Origin: Melastoma dodecandrum
Lineage: Eukaryota; Streptophyta; Magnoliopsida; Myrtales; Melastomataceae
Assembly: GCA_029817715.1 (NCBI GenBank)
Contig: JARUPY010000083.1
Coordinates: 1,364,001-1,428,000, forward strand
Direction of reading: 5' to 3'
Length of the DNA stretch: 64,000 nucleotides
How positions within the stretch are numbered: position 1 is the stretch's first letter; every line of letters begins with the position of its first letter. Under the pieces are notes generated by a model, which had not been told where the DNA came from, did no database searches, and was given only the letters and a program-made list of their open reading frames with translations. Shown here piece after piece: positions 61,451 through 64,000 of the stretch. A program made the translations under genes and the position numbers.

Positions 61451-62080
61451 AGACATCAGAATAAAAAAGACGATGAATTTGAAATTTTTTCCATCTCTTT
61501 TATGAGGAAACTGAACAATAATTGAGCTCAACGTGTCTGCGCGCACAATCAAAGCCTTTTTAATAACAAGAAAAGAAAAAGTCTAAGAAAAGCAACGGAA
61601 CAGTTGACCAAGCCTCGCAATGCTTAACATAAACCCGGCAGCCCTTGGTGGGGGTGGGGGTTCCATGTGAAGTTATTCCCCAACGCACTACACGAGTCTT
61701 CAAATGACAAAGATAGAGAAGAAGAACTCAGGCTAAATCATGCAATTTCGTGCCTTTAAGAAAATTCACCTTTTTAACACCGATTACCAAATGTCAAAAT
61801 ATGATTTCTAACCTATTTAAAGGGAGTCGGTATTCAAACACCGATTTCTATTTTTTAAATTTAAAAATCGATAGTCAGTGAAATTTTACGGACTAATATT
61901 ATTATGTAACAAAACTATCATTGAATAGGGTTAACCGCCCAATTGATTCTTTAATATCACTCATTGCCAAATACACGATGAAGACGTGAAGATTATTAGG
62001 GTCATTTTTATTCATTTTTCGCTTAACTCATTTGGTCAATTCCAAGTAAGCATTTCCTTTCGGCCTTAATCAAATGCGAA
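61451..62080 (+). repeat. Diverged copy of the RING gene 3' flank
   Basis: Corresponds loosely to 42600-43115: AAAAGCAACGG(A/G), AGTTGACC, CCTCGC(A/C)A(T/C)GCT, TTCCATGTGA and CCTTAATCAA occur in the same order. Supports a segmental rather than retroposed duplication. Confidence 0.6.
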
Positions 62081-62840
62081 ATAACCAAGTAGTAGTAGTA
62101 TATGGCAAGCTACACCCACCCAAAAGATTATCTAAACGGTTGAAACTTTGGGGGCAGGGCGGGGGCATGTGGTGGAGTGGACTTGCAATAATTAAAGCAA
62201 CAAGTAGTAAATCCCCGGATTTTCCGGATCGGCATGAATTTTGTTTTTTTTTTTCCTTTTTAAGAATAAATTTAGGAAAAAGAAATCGAGAACCTGACTG
62301 ACGCTTACGCCTTTGCCTTGGTAATTTTTCTTTTTTTTTTCCTTATGTTTAATGGACATTTCATTCAATAAAATTTATCGACATATTTTCTCATTTTATA
62401 AATAAAGTACATTCTTATGGTTTTGGAATAGTGTGTTTGGGAATGTCCTTGAATGAATGCACAACATGATTTTTAGATGCTTCCTATTTACTTTAATCTT
62501 ACGGCATGTTTTTTACAAATATAACCAGGAGACTCTGTTAAGGTTTGAAACCGAGGGGATGAAAAATTACTTCTAATTAGTTAGAAGCCTATTCTTTTTC
62601 TGAATCACTCTCGAGGAGACAAGTTGGAAATCTATCAGTAATATTTCTTAATTTATTATTATTGTTTATTATTTGAAATCTATTAGTGCTATTGTCTTAG
62701 TCTTAGATACCATGTATAATTGATTTTATAATTGATTTTATACTTGATTTTAATGTTAACGAAAAAAAATTTTAGTTTAGTATTGAAACCATAGGCTTAA
62801 CCTAAAAATACCGACTGCCAACCTTTAGATACGTGCAAAG
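62081..62840. other. AT-rich intergenic
   Basis: No gene seen. T10-12 runs near 62245 and 62332. TGATTTTATAATTGATTTTA-type repeats around 62722-62752. Confidence 0.4.
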
Positions 62841-63161
62841 TCAGGATTTACATTTATTCCAGTCAGCGAAATGAATCATGCAACAGATATACACAACCAA
62901 ACACCAATGCAAAGGTTTAGAGATTCTTGCCGCGATCATCGAGGGGGCGTCCACGGCACTGGCGATCAGATGGCTCTGGATGGCAGTTCGAGTGGCTTTT
63001 GGCTTTGGCTGAGGATAGGCGAAACTCTGCTCCGACAGCAGGGTCTCTCGGGGAAATCGTACTGTTTCTTGTTCGAGACCAGATGGACATCGACAGCTGA
63101 AGCGAATCCGTAGCCCATCAATCTCTCCGAGGATATAATCCATCCCGGTCTTTCCCTTCAA
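62841..63161 (-). other. Unrecognised open frame, possible gene fragment
   Basis: A 106-codon frame in a GC-richer island within AT-rich DNA. It reads DYILGEIDGLRIRFSC, then FPRETLLSEQSFAYPQPKP, then TRTAIQSHLIASAVDAPSM. I do not recognise a family. The island (about 62925-63150) looks like captured or decayed coding sequence, but I see no conserved motif. Confidence 0.25.
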
Positions 63162-64000
63162 TTATCAAACCATCCGGAATATTGGATTTTGTTTTGGGCT
63201 AAAATGGGCTTTGAACTTATTTTGAAAGAATCTAATGGGCAAAAGTGAGAGAGCTCTCCAATTTATTTTTTTGAATTTTCAGACTTCTATTTTATGTGGA
63301 ATTTATATATAGATTTAAACATAATAAACAAATGTCATTATAGTTTTCATAAAGTGGTTTGAAAAAAATAATTATTAATAATTTCATTTGAATTTAGTGA
63401 TAAATATTAATTATTAAGAATTAAGCCATCGGTTGGTTTTATTGACTTGGGTGCTAATTGATCCGTATCACTCTTATTTATTTATTGTTCTTTCACGTTA
63501 TGCGAGAGCAAACATCTTCCCTTTTGTTTCTGCCGTCATAATATACAAGATTGTGACTGTTTATTATCATTTTTGGGGCTGGACTCATTTTGTTTTTTGT
63601 TAATCTCGATAATTAAACAATTTTGCCTCTTTTTAACTTTTCATAACCTTCTTCTAGATGAATACAAATAACACTTTCAAGACAATTTATAAGAGCGAGG
63701 CTATATATTTCCACACATTGTAATTCTCTAAACTACCTACTGAAATGCTTAGAGTTTTATTCTCAAATGTCTCGACCTATTAGATTAAGTATTTCACCAT
63801 TTATTTTCTTTGACCAATATAACACGCGCACACATATTTTTGTAATGGATTAAAAACTTTTCGAACTGAAAAAAAAATGGTGAAGGAAAACAAACGAGAA
63901 TGATTGATGCGAATACCGATACACCATCGTGATAGAAGACTCGGATAGTCTTGCTTGTAGCACGGATATAGATACACCTCCGAAAACAAAAAAAAAAATG
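63162..64000. other. AT-rich intergenic to window end
   Basis: No gene or repeat recognised. Short frames here lack coding character. Confidence 0.4.

Overview
The window is a piece of a eudicot plant nuclear genome. Its genes have many small introns with plant splice sites and encode plant-specific families: a secreted subtilase, an L-type lectin receptor kinase, a ROTUNDIFOLIA-like peptide, a STRUBBELIG-family receptor and others. AT-rich intergenic DNA and layers of plant transposons fill the rest. I cannot name the species.

Left arm (1-20.7 kb), mostly host genes: subtilisin-like protease (+, 11 exons, 759 aa); a broken coiled-coil gene near 6.1-6.5 kb; L-type lectin receptor kinase (+, 2 exons, 687 aa); a 61-aa RTFL/DVL peptide gene (-); a STRUBBELIG-receptor-family gene (+, 16 exons, 716 aa, pseudokinase); and a gene of the mitochondrial K+-H+ exchange-related family (-, 8 exons, 273 aa, two GC-AG introns).

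Middle (21.1-36.9 kb), a nest of transposons: a large degraded Mutator-like element (MULE-B, about 21102-36881) contains, within or next to its left terminal repeat, a second MULE (MULE-A, 21148-26983, with 9-bp target duplication) and a deleted Tat-type Ty3/gypsy retrotransposon (27134-32328, minus). MULE-A carries a zf-GRF gene convergent with its transposase. MULE-B carries a transposase remnant followed by a plant mobile domain (PMD) remnant.

Right-middle (37-44.2 kb): a NUMOD3-type gene (-, 7 coding exons, 564 aa), a RING-H2 gene (+, 162 aa), and a 918-bp Pack-MULE with a perfect 9-bp target duplication carrying a fragment of a HAESA-like receptor kinase.

Right (44.4-64 kb): a second Pack-MULE-like element carries the 5' part of a PPR gene. 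It was split by a 13.36-kb Tat-type retrotransposon (44793-58150, target duplication ACAGG) that has two RNase H domains and an antisense PMD reading frame next to its 3' LTR. A Ty1/copia remnant (minus) and a decayed duplicate of the RING gene follow, then AT-rich DNA.

The RTFL, SRF, KHE-like, NUMOD3-like and RING genes look collinear with the Arabidopsis AT1G537xx-AT1G538xx interval (from memory). If so, the 16-kb nest is a lineage-specific insertion between two conserved neighbours. The most interesting mobile-DNA theme is that PMD sequences occur in two unrelated transposon classes in one window.
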